NCBI RefSeq assembly: GCF_000731675.1
Contig: NZ_JMIT01000005.1
Coordinates: 122,508 to 186,507 of the forward strand
Origin: Pseudomonas capeferrum
Lineage (GTDB): Bacteria; Pseudomonadota; Gammaproteobacteria; Pseudomonadales; Pseudomonadaceae
DNA length: 64,000 nt
Direction: 5' to 3'
In this document: in pieces, positions 1 to 9,320 of the stretch
Position numbering within the stretch: the first letter of the stretch is position 1
Layout of the letters: the number at the start of each line of letters is the position of its first letter
Translations under genes and position numbers: made by a program
Notes under the pieces: generated by a model
Told to the model about the DNA's origin: nothing
Database searches by the model: none
What the model saw: the letters and a program-made list of their open reading frames with translations, nothing else

Positions 1-1146
1 CCCGCCGCTGGCGTGGTCAAGGAAGTGATCGCCAAGCTGGACGACGAAGTCGGCACCGGTGACCTGATCATCAAACTGGAAGTCGCGGGCGCCGCCCCGG
101 CTGCTGCGCCAGCGCCTGCCGCTGCTGCACCGGCCAAGGCTGAGGCGGCAGCGGCCGCCGCACCGGCTGCCGCTGCCCCCGCTGCTGCCCCTGCACCGGT
201 CGCTACCGCACCGGCTGCCGGCAACAACGCCAAGGTTCATGCAGGCCCCGCTGTTCGCCAGCTGGCCCGTGAGTTCGGTGTCGAGCTGGGCGCGGTTGCC
301 GCGACCGGCCCGCACGGCCGTATCCTGAAAGAAGACGTGCAGGTTTACGTCAAGGCGATGATGCAGAAGGCCAAAGAAGCACCGGCAGCTGCCGGCGCGA
401 CTGGCGGCGCTGGCATCCCGCCGATCCCTGCCGTGGACTTCAGCAAGTTCGGCGAAGTGGAAGAAGTGGCCCTGACCCGCCTGATGCAGGTCGGTGCCGC
501 CAACCTGCACCGCAGCTGGCTGAACGTGCCGCACGTCACCCAGTTCGACTCTGCCGACATCACCGAGCTGGAAGCCTTCCGCGTTGCGCAGAAGGCCGTG
601 GCCGAGAAGGCTGGCGTCAAGCTGACCGTGCTGCCACTGCTGCTCAAGGCCTGCGCCTTCCTGCTCAAGGAACTGCCGGACTTCAACAGCTCGCTGGCAC
701 CAAGCGGCAAGGCCATCATCCGCAAGAAGTACGTGAACATCGGCTTTGCCGTGGACACCCCGGACGGCCTGCTGGTCCCTGTGATCAAGAACGTCGACCA
801 GAAAAACCTGCTGCAACTGGCTGCCGAAGCCGCTGCACTGGCCGAGAAGGCGCGCACCAAAAAGCTGTCGGCCGACGACATGCAAGGCGCCTGCTTCACC
901 ATCTCCAGCCTCGGCCACATTGGCGGCACCGGCTTCACGCCGATCGTCAATGCGCCAGAGGTGGCGATCCTCGGTGTGTCCAAGGCAACCATGCAGCCGG
1001 TGTGGGATGGCAAAGCCTTCCAGCCGAAGCTGATGCTGCCGCTGTCGCTGTCCTACGATCACCGTGTGATCAACGGCGCTGCCGCCGCGCGCTTCACCAA
1101 GCGCCTGGGCGACGTGCTGGCGGATATCCGCACCCTGCTGCTGTAA
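1..1146 (+). CDS. aceF: Dihydrolipoamide acetyltransferase (pyruvate dehydrogenase E2), 3' part
   Basis: This is the acetyltransferase core of the pyruvate dehydrogenase complex, which moves acetyl groups from lipoyl-lysine to CoA in the cytoplasm. The frame is open to the window edge, so the N-terminus with most lipoyl domains is missing and 381 codons remain. In order there is the tail of a lipoyl domain, a long Ala/Pro linker (about residues 30-72), a peripheral-subunit-binding domain (about 78-118, ending GPHGRILKEDV), and the catalytic domain. That domain ends in the active-site signature SYDHRVINGA about 30 residues before the C-terminus. Two terminators follow at once. aceE would be expected upstream. 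Identification is firm. Confidence 0.96.
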   Translation, partial: PAAGVVKEVIAKLDDEVGTGDLIIKLEVAGAAPAAAPAPAAAAPAKAEAAAAAAPAAAAPAAAPAPVATAPAAGNNAKVHAGPAVRQLAREFGVELGAVAATGPHGRILKEDVQVYVKAMMQKAKEAPAAAGATGGAGIPPIPAVDFSKFGEVEEVALTRLMQVGAANLHRSWLNVPHVTQFDSADITELEAFRVAQKAVAEKAGVKLTVLPLLLKACAFLLKELPDFNSSLAPSGKAIIRKKYVNIGFAVDTPDGLLVPVIKNVDQKNLLQLAAEAAALAEKARTKKLSADDMQGACFTISSLGHIGGTGFTPIVNAPEVAILGVSKATMQPVWDGKAFQPKLMLPLSLSYDHRVINGAAAARFTKRLGDVLADIRTLLL

Positions 1147-1155
1147 GGCGGCAAG

Positions 1156-1238
1156 CTGCCCCTCGCAAGAGGGGCAGTACCCTTTTCGAGCTGCCACGCT
1201 CGTACCTCAACCCCGTCATTTGACGGGGCTTTTTTTTG
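1156..1238 (+). terminator. Tandem intrinsic terminators of aceF
   Basis: There are two hairpins in a row. The first (1156-1177) has 9-bp arms CTGCCCCTC/GAGGGGCAG with a GCAA loop, followed by a short CCTTTT run. The second (1211-1228) has CCCCGTCA/TGACGGGG arms followed by eight T residues, a textbook rho-independent terminator. Confidence 0.9.
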
Positions 1239-1255
1239 TCCGCCGATAGGGTTGT

Positions 1256-1307
1256 GGCGTCTGTGAGATCGAGCGCCGCGCGGGCGGCGCTCGATCTCAC
1301 AGACGCC
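1256..1307. repeat. Perfect 24-bp inverted repeat with 4-nt loop
   Basis: The left arm is 1256-1279, the loop GCGG is 1280-1283, and the right arm 1284-1307 is an exact reverse complement. It differs from both REP families in this window and has no T-run on either side, so it is not an ordinary intrinsic terminator. The rest of 1147-1460 holds the aceF terminators and no supported gene. Confidence 0.85.
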
Positions 1308-1460
1308 AAAATTCTCAAGGCGAACTAACATTTCCGGCCAAACAGCCGATAACCCGTACACAGCATCACGCATGGCCGCTTGCCAGCCCTCGGGACATGA
1401 TGCAACCTTGCCAGATACGCCGCCGCCCAGGCCGTGTCACCCTCTTCAAGCGAGTCTTCG

Positions 1461-4151
1461 ATGAAAAGCCAACCCGATGCCGCCAGCCGTGTGGCGGCCG
1501 AGGTCGTCACGCAGCTACCCGTGCCCTCGCGGCTCGGCATGCTGCGTTTCGAAAGGCTCAACGAAGCCACCTGGGCAATGCTCTACCTCGACCCTGCCTG
1601 CGAGCGCCAGTTCGGCCTGCAGGCCGGCGAACTCTGTGCCCTCGTCGATGCGCCCTATGCCAGCCTGATGGAGCCCGAGGCCCGCTACAGGTTGCACGAT
1701 GAAATCCAGTCGCAACTGGCCCGGCGCGGCTATTACCGGGTGCGCTACACCTTGCATGGCCCTGGTGCATCGCTGCGCCTGGTGGAAGCCGGCGAGGCCT
1801 ACAGGCAGCACAATCGCCAACTGCTGCGCGGCTACCTGAGCGTGCTCGACGACCCGCCCGACGACGCCAACGACGCAGACCCCAGCGAGCTGGAGTCACG
1901 CAACACCCGCCTGCAGCTGGCCCTGCAACTCAACCAGCGCGCCCAGCAAGAACAGCTTGAACACCTGGAGCGGGTGCGTGGCCAGCAAGACCTCATCCTG
2001 CGCCTGGCCCGCCAGCGCTACAGTGCCGGGAACTCGCTGCTCGAAGCTGCCGAGCTGATCACCCAGAGCGCCTGCGAAATCTACAAGGTCGACAGCGCCA
2101 GCATCTGGCACCTGGAAGACCAGCGCCTGGAGCCGATCAGCGCCTGGTATCGCCACGAGCAGCAACACCGCCTGCCCGAAGCCATCGATGCCAGCCGCTT
2201 TCCCGACTACCTCGACGCCCTGCACGCCAGCCGCGCCATCGACGCCCACAACGCTAGCCACGACCCGCGCACCCGCGCCCTGACGCAAAGCCTGCGCCCC
2301 GACAACAAAGCCATGCTCGATGCCAGCGTGCGCGTCGATGGCCAGGTCATCGGCGTGTTGTGCCTGGAGCAGAGCGGCCAGCCGCGGGCCTGGCAGTCTG
2401 ACGAAATCGCCTTTGCCGGTGAGCTGGCCGACCAGTTCGCCCAGGTCATCACCAACCACAACCGGCGCACGGCAGCCAGTGCCCTGCACCTGTTCCAGCG
2501 CGCCGTAGAGCAAAGCGCCAGCGCCTTTTTGCTGGTCAACCGCGATGGCGTGGTGGAGTACGTCAACCCAAGCTTCACCGCGATCACCCAATACAGCACC
2601 GACGAAGTCCAGGGCCGCCAACTGGCCGAACTGCCCGCCCTGGAAAACCTCAGCGAGCTGCTGTTCGATTCGCCGTCGAGCCTGGCCATGGGCAACAGTT
2701 GGCAGGGCGAATTCAAGAGCCGGCGTAAGAACCTCGAGCCCTACTGGGGCCAGCTGTCGATTTCCAAGGTGTATGGCGACAACCGCGAGCTGACCCACTA
2801 CATCGGCATCTACGAAGATGTCACCCAGACCAAGCTGGCCCAGCAACGCATCGAACGCCTGGCCTACACCGACAACCTGACCAACCTGGGCAACCGCCCG
2901 GCCTTCATCCGCAGCCTCGACGAGCGCTTTGCCCGCAACGACGAGCATTCCATGTGCCTGCTGCTGGTGGACATCGACAACTTCAAGCGCATCAACGACA
3001 GCCTCGGCCACCAGACCGGCGACAAGCTGCTGGTCAGCCTCGCCCGCCGGTTGCGCAACAGCCTCAGCGCCGGCGGCATCCTGGCGCGCTTTGCCAGCAA
3101 CGAGTTTGCCGTGCTGCTCGACGACACCCACCTGGAAGATGGCCAGGGCGTCGCCCAGCAATTGCTGCGCACCCTCGACAAACCGATGTTCGTCGACAAC
3201 CAGCTGATCAACGTCACCGCCTCGGTGGGCCTGGCCTGCGCGCCATTGCATGGCATCGACCCGGCGAGCCTGATGAAAAACGCAGGCCTGGCCCTGCACA
3301 AGGCCAAAGCCAACGGCAAGCACCAGGTGCAGGTGTTTACCGAAGTGCTCAATGCCGAGGCCAGTTACAAGCTGTTCGTCGAGAACAACCTGCGCCGCGC
3401 CCTGACTCAGAACGAGCTGGAGGTGTTCTACCAGCCCAAGCTGTGCCTGCGCAGCGGCCGCCTGCTGGGGCTGGAGGCACTGCTGCGCTGGAATCACCCC
3501 GAGCGCGGCATGATCCGCCCGGACCAGTTCATCAGCGTGGCCGAGGAAACCGGCCTGATCATCCCCATCGGCAAGTGGGTGGTGCGCCAGGCGTGCCGCA
3601 TGAGCCAACAGCTGCGCGAGGCCGGCATGGGCAACCTGCACGTGGCCATCAACCTGTCGCCCAAGCAGTTTTCCGACCCTGACCTGGTGGCGTCGATCAG
3701 CTCGATCATCAAGGAGGAGGCCCTGCCCCCGCACCTGCTGGAGCTGGAGCTGACCGAAGGCCTGCTGCTGGAAGCGACCGAAGACACCCACCGCCAGCTC
3801 GACGAGCTCAAGGCCCTGGGCCTGACTTTGGCCATGGACGACTTCGGCACGGGCTATTCGTCGTTGAGCTACCTGAAGAAGTTTCCGATCGACATCATCA
3901 AGATCGACCGCAGCTTCATCAACGAAATCCCCGACAACCAGGACGACATGGAGATCACCTCGGCGGTGGTGGCCATGGCCCATAACCTCAAGCTCAAGGT
4001 GGTGGCCGAGGGCATTGAGACCCCGGCGCAATTGGCGTTTCTGCGCCGGCACCGCTGCGATGTGGGCCAGGGCTATCTGTTCGATCGGCCGATTCCGGGG
4101 CGTGAGCTGGCCGAGAAACTCAAGCGCTATCCGCGCGGCCCGGTGGCCTGA
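1461..4151 (+). CDS. GAF/PAS sensor with degenerate GGDEF and intact EAL domain (probable c-di-GMP phosphodiesterase)
   Basis: A multidomain cyclic-di-GMP signalling protein of about 896 aa. Domains in order: an N-terminal PAS-like region, a short coiled coil (about 140-175), GAF (about 190-340), PAS (about 345-460), GGDEF (about 465-630) and EAL (about 645-890). The GGDEF site reads ASNEF, so it lacks the two glycines needed for cyclase activity. The EAL motif (LEALLRW), ELTEG and DDFGTGYSSL are intact. The expected activity is therefore hydrolysis of c-di-GMP, with the GGDEF domain perhaps regulatory. No membrane segments are seen, so it is probably cytosolic. The start is uncertain: ATG 1461 or an in-frame GTG at 1434, neither with a strong ribosome-binding site. 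Confidence 0.9.
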   Translation: MKSQPDAASRVAAEVVTQLPVPSRLGMLRFERLNEATWAMLYLDPACERQFGLQAGELCALVDAPYASLMEPEARYRLHDEIQSQLARRGYYRVRYTLHGPGASLRLVEAGEAYRQHNRQLLRGYLSVLDDPPDDANDADPSELESRNTRLQLALQLNQRAQQEQLEHLERVRGQQDLILRLARQRYSAGNSLLEAAELITQSACEIYKVDSASIWHLEDQRLEPISAWYRHEQQHRLPEAIDASRFPDYLDALHASRAIDAHNASHDPRTRALTQSLRPDNKAMLDASVRVDGQVIGVLCLEQSGQPRAWQSDEIAFAGELADQFAQVITNHNRRTAASALHLFQRAVEQSASAFLLVNRDGVVEYVNPSFTAITQYSTDEVQGRQLAELPALENLSELLFDSPSSLAMGNSWQGEFKSRRKNLEPYWGQLSISKVYGDNRELTHYIGIYEDVTQTKLAQQRIERLAYTDNLTNLGNRPAFIRSLDERFARNDEHSMCLLLVDIDNFKRINDSLGHQTGDKLLVSLARRLRNSLSAGGILARFASNEFAVLLDDTHLEDGQGVAQQLLRTLDKPMFVDNQLINVTASVGLACAPLHGIDPASLMKNAGLALHKAKANGKHQVQVFTEVLNAEASYKLFVENNLRRALTQNELEVFYQPKLCLRSGRLLGLEALLRWNHPERGMIRPDQFISVAEETGLIIPIGKWVVRQACRMSQQLREAGMGNLHVAINLSPKQFSDPDLVASISSIIKEEALPPHLLELELTEGLLLEATEDTHRQLDELKALGLTLAMDDFGTGYSSLSYLKKFPIDIIKIDRSFINEIPDNQDDMEITSAVVAMAHNLKLKVVAEGIETPAQLAFLRRHRCDVGQGYLFDRPIPGRELAEKLKRYPRGPVA

Positions 4152-4253
4152 CAGCAGCGCCAACCTCGTGCACTATAGAGTCCATTCGGGCCCTTTCCCG
4201 GCCCACACTTATCTATCTGACAAACAGATATCTGAAAAAAAAGAGGAACGGCC

Positions 4254-4922
4254 ATGGTCCTGCGTTCGGAAATCCTGGTGAACAAAAACGTCATGCCAAC
4301 TGCGGAGCAGGCGCTGCCTGGCCGCGAAACCCCAATGTCCCTGCCCGAGTTCCACTATGTGTTCGAGGGCACGCCCCTGCTCGGCCCGTTCTTCGAAGGT
4401 GACATCGACTTCGCCATCTTCGGCCTGGGCTGCTTCTGGGGCGCCGAGCGCCGCTTCTGGCAGCGTGAAGGCGTGGTCAGCACCGTGGTCGGCTATGCCG
4501 GCGGCTTCACCCCCAACCCCACCTACGAAGAGGTCTGCTCGGGCCTGACCGGCCACACCGAAGTGGTGCTGGTGGTGTTCGACAAGAACAAGCTCAGCTA
4601 CCGCGAGTTGCTGGCGATGTTCTGGGAACTGCACAACCCGACACAGGGCATGCGTCAGGGCAACGATGTCGGCACCCAGTACCGCTCGGCCATCTACTGC
4701 ACCTCGCCGCAGCAGCTCGACGAAGCCAAGGCCAGCCGCAACGCCTTCCAGGCCGAGCTGAACAAGGCCGGTTTCGGCGAGATCACCACCGAGATCGACC
4801 AAGCGCCAACCGTGTACTTCGCCGAGGCCTACCACCAGCAGTACCTGGCCAAGAACCCGGGCGGCTACTGCGGTATCGGCGGTACCGGCGTGTGCCTGCC
4901 GCCCAGCCTGCAAGGCAACTGA
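4254..4922 (+). CDS. msrA: Peptide-methionine (S)-S-oxide reductase
   Basis: This enzyme reduces methionine-S-sulfoxide in proteins and free methionine sulfoxide, using thioredoxin. The catalytic cysteine is in GLGCFWGAERRFW (about residue 60), followed by the conserved GYAGG and the late motif YHQQYL. A C-terminal GYCGIGGTGVCLP supplies the resolving cysteines. The 222-aa length is typical of the long proteobacterial form. The start is ATG 4254, preceded by GAGGA at good spacing. The glutathione transferase begins 3 nt after its stop, so the two are probably co-transcribed as an oxidative-stress pair. Confidence 0.95.
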   Translation: MVLRSEILVNKNVMPTAEQALPGRETPMSLPEFHYVFEGTPLLGPFFEGDIDFAIFGLGCFWGAERRFWQREGVVSTVVGYAGGFTPNPTYEEVCSGLTGHTEVVLVVFDKNKLSYRELLAMFWELHNPTQGMRQGNDVGTQYRSAIYCTSPQQLDEAKASRNAFQAELNKAGFGEITTEIDQAPTVYFAEAYHQQYLAKNPGGYCGIGGTGVCLPPSLQGN

Positions 4923-4925
4923 ACC

Positions 4926-5549
4926 ATGGCCACGATGACGCTGTTCCACTCGCCGCTGTCGCCCTTCGTGCGCAAGGTCATGGTGGTGCTGCACGAGACC
5001 GGCCAGCTTGACCGCGTCACCCTGCAACCGGTGAACATCAGCCCGGTGAGCGGCGACGTGCAACTCAACCAGGGCAACCCGATCGGCAAGATCCCGGCCC
5101 TGCGCCTGGACGACGGCACGGTGCTGCACGACAGCCGGGTGATCTGCGAGTACCTGGACCTGCAGCATGTGGGCATGCCGTTGCTGCCGCGTGAAGGCTC
5201 GGCGCGCTGGCGGCGCATGACGCTGGTGTCGCAGGCCGATGCGATCATGGATGCGGCGGTGTCGTCGCGCTATGAGAGCTTCCTACGGCCTGAAGGCAAG
5301 CGCTGGGACGGCTGGCTTGAAGCGCAGGGCGAGAAGATCCGCCGCAGCCTGGCCAACCTGGAGCAGGAGCACCTCGCGGAGCTGATCTCGGGCTTTGATC
5401 TGGCGGCAATCGGTGTGGCGTGCGCACTGGGATACCTGGATTTGCGCCAGCCTGATTTTGGCTGGCGTGAGCGCCAGCCTGGGTTGGCGGCGTGGTATGC
5501 CGAGGTGGCCAAGCGGCCTTCGATGGTCGCCACAGCACCGACAGCCTGA
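4926..5549 (+). CDS. Glutathione S-transferase family protein
   Basis: A 207-aa glutathione transferase-like protein. The N-terminal thioredoxin fold starts MTLFHSPLSPFVRKV, with the SPFVRK site of the family. NPIGKIPAL and HDSRVICEYL are the usual glutathione-contact segments, and an all-helical C-terminal domain follows. It lies 3 nt downstream of msrA and is probably translated from the same message. The substrate cannot be read from sequence. A REP pair and a GC-rich hairpin separate it from convergent creD. Confidence 0.88.
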   Translation: MATMTLFHSPLSPFVRKVMVVLHETGQLDRVTLQPVNISPVSGDVQLNQGNPIGKIPALRLDDGTVLHDSRVICEYLDLQHVGMPLLPREGSARWRRMTLVSQADAIMDAAVSSRYESFLRPEGKRWDGWLEAQGEKIRRSLANLEQEHLAELISGFDLAAIGVACALGYLDLRQPDFGWRERQPGLAAWYAEVAKRPSMVATAPTA

Positions 5550-5550
5550 C

Positions 5551-5645
5551 AGGGCCATTCGCGGGGCAAGCCCGCTCCCACAGGTCCTTCACAGACCTTG
5601 AATACTGTGGGGGTCCTGTGGGAGCGGGCTTGCCCCGCGAATGGG
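5551..5645. repeat. REP pair, family 1 (inverted)
   Basis: Two copies of the family-1 palindromic unit (core GCGGGGCAAGCCCGCTCCCA) face each other about 30 nt apart, in the gap between the convergent GST and creD genes. A further hairpin, GGGCTGCAAAGCAGCCC (5643-5660), may terminate creD. Confidence 0.88.
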
Positions 5646-5736
5646 CTGCAAAGCAGCCCCAAGCCTTACTTGGGTATCACAGGAAACAACTGCCCGACCC
5701 TGCGGGCCAACCAACGCCCGATTTCTCTATCCTCCC

Positions 5737-7065
5737 TCATGCCGCCCTCCCCACCCGTGCCCAGTCCAGCCGCCGGGTCAGCACCATGAACACGCCCAGC
5801 AAGCCAAAGCACAGTAGCGAGCCCATCAGCAGCGCATAGTCCTCGGCGCTGAGCAGCCCATAAAGCATCGCGTACAGCGCTGCCAACCCTGCTGCAAACC
5901 CCACCCCACGCCCGAGGCTGTGCAACACGTGGCTCAGGTAGAAGCCAATCAGCAACACACAGGCCGAAGCCGACAGCCCATACGCCGGGCCGAAGCCAAT
6001 GTGCTCGGACAACGACAGCAACAGCAGGTAGAAGAACGCCAGCGCCACTCCCACCAGGATGTACTGCACCGGGTGCACGCTGAGGTTTTTCAACACCTCG
6101 AACAGGAAGAAGCCGGCAAAGGTCAGCGCGATGAACAACAGCGCATATTTGATCGCCCGCTCGCTCTTCAGGTACTGGTCCACTGGGTCGACGAAGCTCA
6201 CGCCGAAGGTCCGCTCGCTGAAGTCCGTGCACTCCCCCACGCTGGCGCACTGGCGCAGGGCGTCTTCGAGGTTGGTGGCGAAGAACGACGTCTGCCAATG
6301 GGCACTGAAGCCCTGGGCATCGATGTCGCGACGGCTGGGCAGGTAGCTGCCGATGAAGCTTGGGTGCGGCCAGTTGGCGCGCAGGTCGACACTGCTGGTG
6401 CGGCCCACCGGCAATACCTGCAGCTGGCCAGTGCCCTGCAACGCCAGGTCGAAGCCATAGCTGAACTCGCGCGCCTGCAGGCCATCCAGCCCTGGCAGAC
6501 TGGCATGCACGCCCGCGCGCATCCAGCTGAGCCCGGTGCCGGCTTCGAACGGCAATTTGCGCTCGTCGAAGGTCAGCTCCAGGCCGTTCTCGATGCCGCG
6601 GATGTCGCTGATGCCCACCACCAGGAAGGGTTTGTCGAACTGGTAGTCGTCAAAGTCCTTGTCGATGCCCCACCGCTCGGGCAGTTTGAAGCGGCCACTG
6701 ATACGGCCCTTGGCGTGAAACAGCCGCGCCTGGTAGATACCGCGTGCGCGCAGCTCGGTCTCGACACCCAGGTCAGCGTCGAAGGTTTCCGGGAGGAAGT
6801 ACAGGTGGCCGGCGACGGTGCTGGTCTCCTGGGTACGCTCGCCGTCCTTGTCGATCCAGCGCCGTTGGTACTTGCGATAGGGCACCACCAGCAGCGGGCC
6901 GCTGAGCTGCTGGTCGAAACTGGCGCTCTGGGCGATGTCCCGCACCACACTGTCACGCAGGCTCTGGCGCTCGTCGATAAGGCCGTTGATCAGCAGCAGG
7001 GGGATCAGCAACAGCAACATCAGCAGGGCAATCATGCCGAGCTTGAAACTCAAGGTCTTGTTCAT
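5737..7065 (-). CDS. creD: Cell envelope integrity/inner membrane protein CreD
   Basis: CreD is the inner-membrane effector of the CreBC regulon, linked in Pseudomonas and Aeromonas to beta-lactam response and envelope stress. This protein has an N-terminal membrane anchor (LGMIALLMLLLLIPLLLINGLI), a large periplasmic domain (about 45-300) with the family segments LSGPLLVVPY and LPERWGIDKDF, and five or six C-terminal membrane helices. The start is the ATG at 7063-7065, with AGGAGG just upstream. It is the last gene of the minus-strand order creB-creC-creD, about 100 nt after creC. Length (442 aa) fits the family. Confidence 0.94.
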   Translation of the reverse strand: MNKTLSFKLGMIALLMLLLLIPLLLINGLIDERQSLRDSVVRDIAQSASFDQQLSGPLLVVPYRKYQRRWIDKDGERTQETSTVAGHLYFLPETFDADLGVETELRARGIYQARLFHAKGRISGRFKLPERWGIDKDFDDYQFDKPFLVVGISDIRGIENGLELTFDERKLPFEAGTGLSWMRAGVHASLPGLDGLQAREFSYGFDLALQGTGQLQVLPVGRTSSVDLRANWPHPSFIGSYLPSRRDIDAQGFSAHWQTSFFATNLEDALRQCASVGECTDFSERTFGVSFVDPVDQYLKSERAIKYALLFIALTFAGFFLFEVLKNLSVHPVQYILVGVALAFFYLLLLSLSEHIGFGPAYGLSASACVLLIGFYLSHVLHSLGRGVGFAAGLAALYAMLYGLLSAEDYALLMGSLLCFGLLGVFMVLTRRLDWARVGRAA

Positions 7066-7165
7066 GGGGCCTCCTATGGCAGTGGGCGCAGTGTCTGCGC
7101 CTTGCATGGAGGCTTTGGGGAGACTCTATGGAGATTGCGTGTTTTTGCGCGTAGCCCCAGCAACC

Positions 7166-8599
7166 TCAGCTGATACGCCGCATCGGCAGCCACAACCGCA
7201 CCCGCACCCCGCCGTCAACGTTATCCACCGCCAACGTGCCGCCATGCAACTGCATCACCTCAGCCACAAAATTCAGCCCCAGCCCGGTACTCTTGCGCCC
7301 GCTGCCCGGCCGTGGCAGTGAGTAGAACCGCTCGCTGACCCGCCCGATGGCATACGCCGGGATAGCCTGCCCCTGGTTGAACAGGCTCAATGCCACGCGC
7401 CCGCCCTCGCGCTCCAGCTCGAACAACAGCGCCCCGCCCGCCGGGGTAAAGTCCAGCGCGTTATCGAGCAGGTTGGCCAGCGCCTGGCGCATCAGAAACG
7501 GATCGCACAACAACCGCAGCCCCACCGGCACCCGCTGTCGCACCTGCAAGCCAGCCCCTTCGATACGTGCCGCATGGGCCAGCAGCAGTTCGTCGACCAG
7601 CGATGCCAGCGCCACCTGCTGTTCGTCTTCCAGCGCCTGCATCTGCTCGACCCGCGCCAGGTTGAGCAGGCGCTCGATCATCTGTTGCAAGCGCTCGCTC
7701 TCCCGTTCGATGTTGCCCACAAAGCGCGCCCGCTGTTCGGCCGGCATCTCGCCCTGCAGCAACTCGGAAGCACCGCGAATGGCCGCCAGCGGGCTTTTCA
7801 GTTCGTGGGTCAGGGTATGCACGTAGCGCTCGACGTACGCTTTGCCTTCCAGTTGCGTACGCATGCGCTCCACCGCATTGGCCAGGTGCGCCAGCTCACC
7901 GCCCTTGTAGTGCGGCAGCGCCGCGCGTTCGCCTTCGCTGACGGCCTGGGCGTAGCGGGCCAGCCTGCGCAGCGAGCGCGCCAGCCACCACGACAGCGCG
8001 GCACCGATCAACAGGCCCAGGCCGATCAAGCCCAGGCCCAACGTCAGCAAGCGCTGCTCGGAGCGGTCGATGTAGGGTTGCAGCGAGCTGTTGGGCTTGG
8101 CCACGGTCACCACGCCGATGATCCGGCCGTCATCGATGATCGGCGCGGCCACGTGCATCACCGAGGTGCTTTCGTCATCAGCGACGCTGCGCGTGGAGCG
8201 GGCACCGTATTCGCCGCGCAGGGTGAGGTAGACATCGTTCCACTTCGAATAGTCCTTGCCCAGGCCTTCACCGCTGGAGTCGAGCAGGACGATGCCTTTG
8301 GCGTCGGTCACGTAGATGCGGTGGCTGACCTGGTTCTTCGCCAACCCCCAGATCTGCGCGCCCGGGCTACGCGAGCCGTAGGCCTTGAGCACTTCGGGCA
8401 GGCGGCTCTGGCCGAGGGTGCCGGCCTTGACGTCATCGTGCAGGATCTCCGCCAGCAGGTTGGCGGTGTCTACCAGGGTTTCCTCGGACGACTGGCGCAC
8501 CACCGGGCGGATCTGCTCGCGCACTGTGTTGAGCAGAAAGTAGCCCGCCAGCCCGACGAACAGGAAGTACACCAGGAAGATCCGGATGCCCAGGCGCAT
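7166..8599 (-). CDS. creC: Two-component sensor histidine kinase CreC
   Basis: A membrane sensor kinase that phosphorylates CreB. The 477-aa protein has an N-terminal helix (about 7-27), a periplasmic sensor region, a second helix (about 180-200), HAMP, the H-box HELKSPLAAIRGASELL with the phospho-accepting His near residue 263, and an HATPase domain with NLLDNALDFTP and GLGLNFV. The start codon overlaps the creB stop by one base (TGATG), so the two are translationally coupled. The start with hydrophobic MRLGIRIFLVYFLF marks the true N-terminus; the open frame upstream is the shadow of creB. Confidence 0.94.
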   Translation of the reverse strand: MRLGIRIFLVYFLFVGLAGYFLLNTVREQIRPVVRQSSEETLVDTANLLAEILHDDVKAGTLGQSRLPEVLKAYGSRSPGAQIWGLAKNQVSHRIYVTDAKGIVLLDSSGEGLGKDYSKWNDVYLTLRGEYGARSTRSVADDESTSVMHVAAPIIDDGRIIGVVTVAKPNSSLQPYIDRSEQRLLTLGLGLIGLGLLIGAALSWWLARSLRRLARYAQAVSEGERAALPHYKGGELAHLANAVERMRTQLEGKAYVERYVHTLTHELKSPLAAIRGASELLQGEMPAEQRARFVGNIERESERLQQMIERLLNLARVEQMQALEDEQQVALASLVDELLLAHAARIEGAGLQVRQRVPVGLRLLCDPFLMRQALANLLDNALDFTPAGGALLFELEREGGRVALSLFNQGQAIPAYAIGRVSERFYSLPRPGSGRKSTGLGLNFVAEVMQLHGGTLAVDNVDGGVRVRLWLPMRRIS

Positions 8600-9279
8600 C
8601 AGGCGTGATCCGGGCTGTAGCTGTAGCCCAGGCCGCGGTGGGTCTGGATCGGCTCTGCCGCGCTGGCCACCAGGCGCAACTTGGCGCGCAGGCTCTTGAT
8701 ATGGCTGTCGATGGTGCGCTCGTAGCCCACGTCGGAGGCCACCCCCAGGGCATCGAGCAATTGCTCGCGGCTGAATACCCGCTGGGGCTGCTCCAGCAGG
8801 CATTGCAGCAGTCGGAACTCATGGCGGGTCAGGGCCAGCGGCTGGTTGCGGTAGCTGATCTGCATGCGCAGGGTGTCGAGCTGGAACAGCGTTGCCGCAG
8901 CAGCAGGCTCAGCCCTTGGCGCCATGCGCTTGAGGATCGCCCGCACGCGCGCGGCCACCTCGCGCGGGCTGAAGGGTTTGACCACATAATCGTCGGCACC
9001 GATCTCCAGGCCTACGACTCGGTCGATTTCACCGTCGCGGGCGCTGAGGAACATCACCGGCACTTCGCTGAAGCGGCGTAGCTGGCGGCAGGTTTCGAAG
9101 CCACTGATATCGGGCAGGCCGATGTCGAGGATGATCAGGTCGGCCGGGCGCTGGCGTTGCTTATCGAGGGCCGCGCTGCCCAGGGTCACCCATTCGGTGC
9201 TGTGGCCATCGGCCTGCAGGGCGTAGACCAGCGTGTCGGCGATGGCGGCTTCGTCTTCGACGATGAGGATATGGGGCAT
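8599..9279 (-). CDS. creB: Two-component response regulator CreB (OmpR family)
   Basis: The DNA-binding partner of CreC, 226 aa. The receiver domain (1-118) begins MPHILIVEDEAAIADTL, has the phospho-acceptor in LIILDIGLPDISGFE, and ends VVKPFSPREVAARV with the conserved lysine. A winged-helix OmpR/PhoB DNA-binding domain follows, with LTRHEFRLLQCLLEQP and VGYERTIDSHIKSLRAKL. The ATG at 9277-9279 is chosen because receiver homology starts there. It is the first gene of creBCD. A family-2 REP structure lies upstream. Confidence 0.94.
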   Translation of the reverse strand: MPHILIVEDEAAIADTLVYALQADGHSTEWVTLGSAALDKQRQRPADLIILDIGLPDISGFETCRQLRRFSEVPVMFLSARDGEIDRVVGLEIGADDYVVKPFSPREVAARVRAILKRMAPRAEPAAAATLFQLDTLRMQISYRNQPLALTRHEFRLLQCLLEQPQRVFSREQLLDALGVASDVGYERTIDSHIKSLRAKLRLVASAAEPIQTHRGLGYSYSPDHA

Positions 9280-9320
9280 GGTGCGCGGCCTGTGCAAATG
9301 TCGATGGCGACGCACTATTG

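Noticed and set aside
1896..4163. 755-codon minus-strand ORF opposite the GGDEF/EAL gene
   Set aside because: Antisense shadow of a well-recognised gene, rich in Gln, Leu, Ala and Val without motifs.
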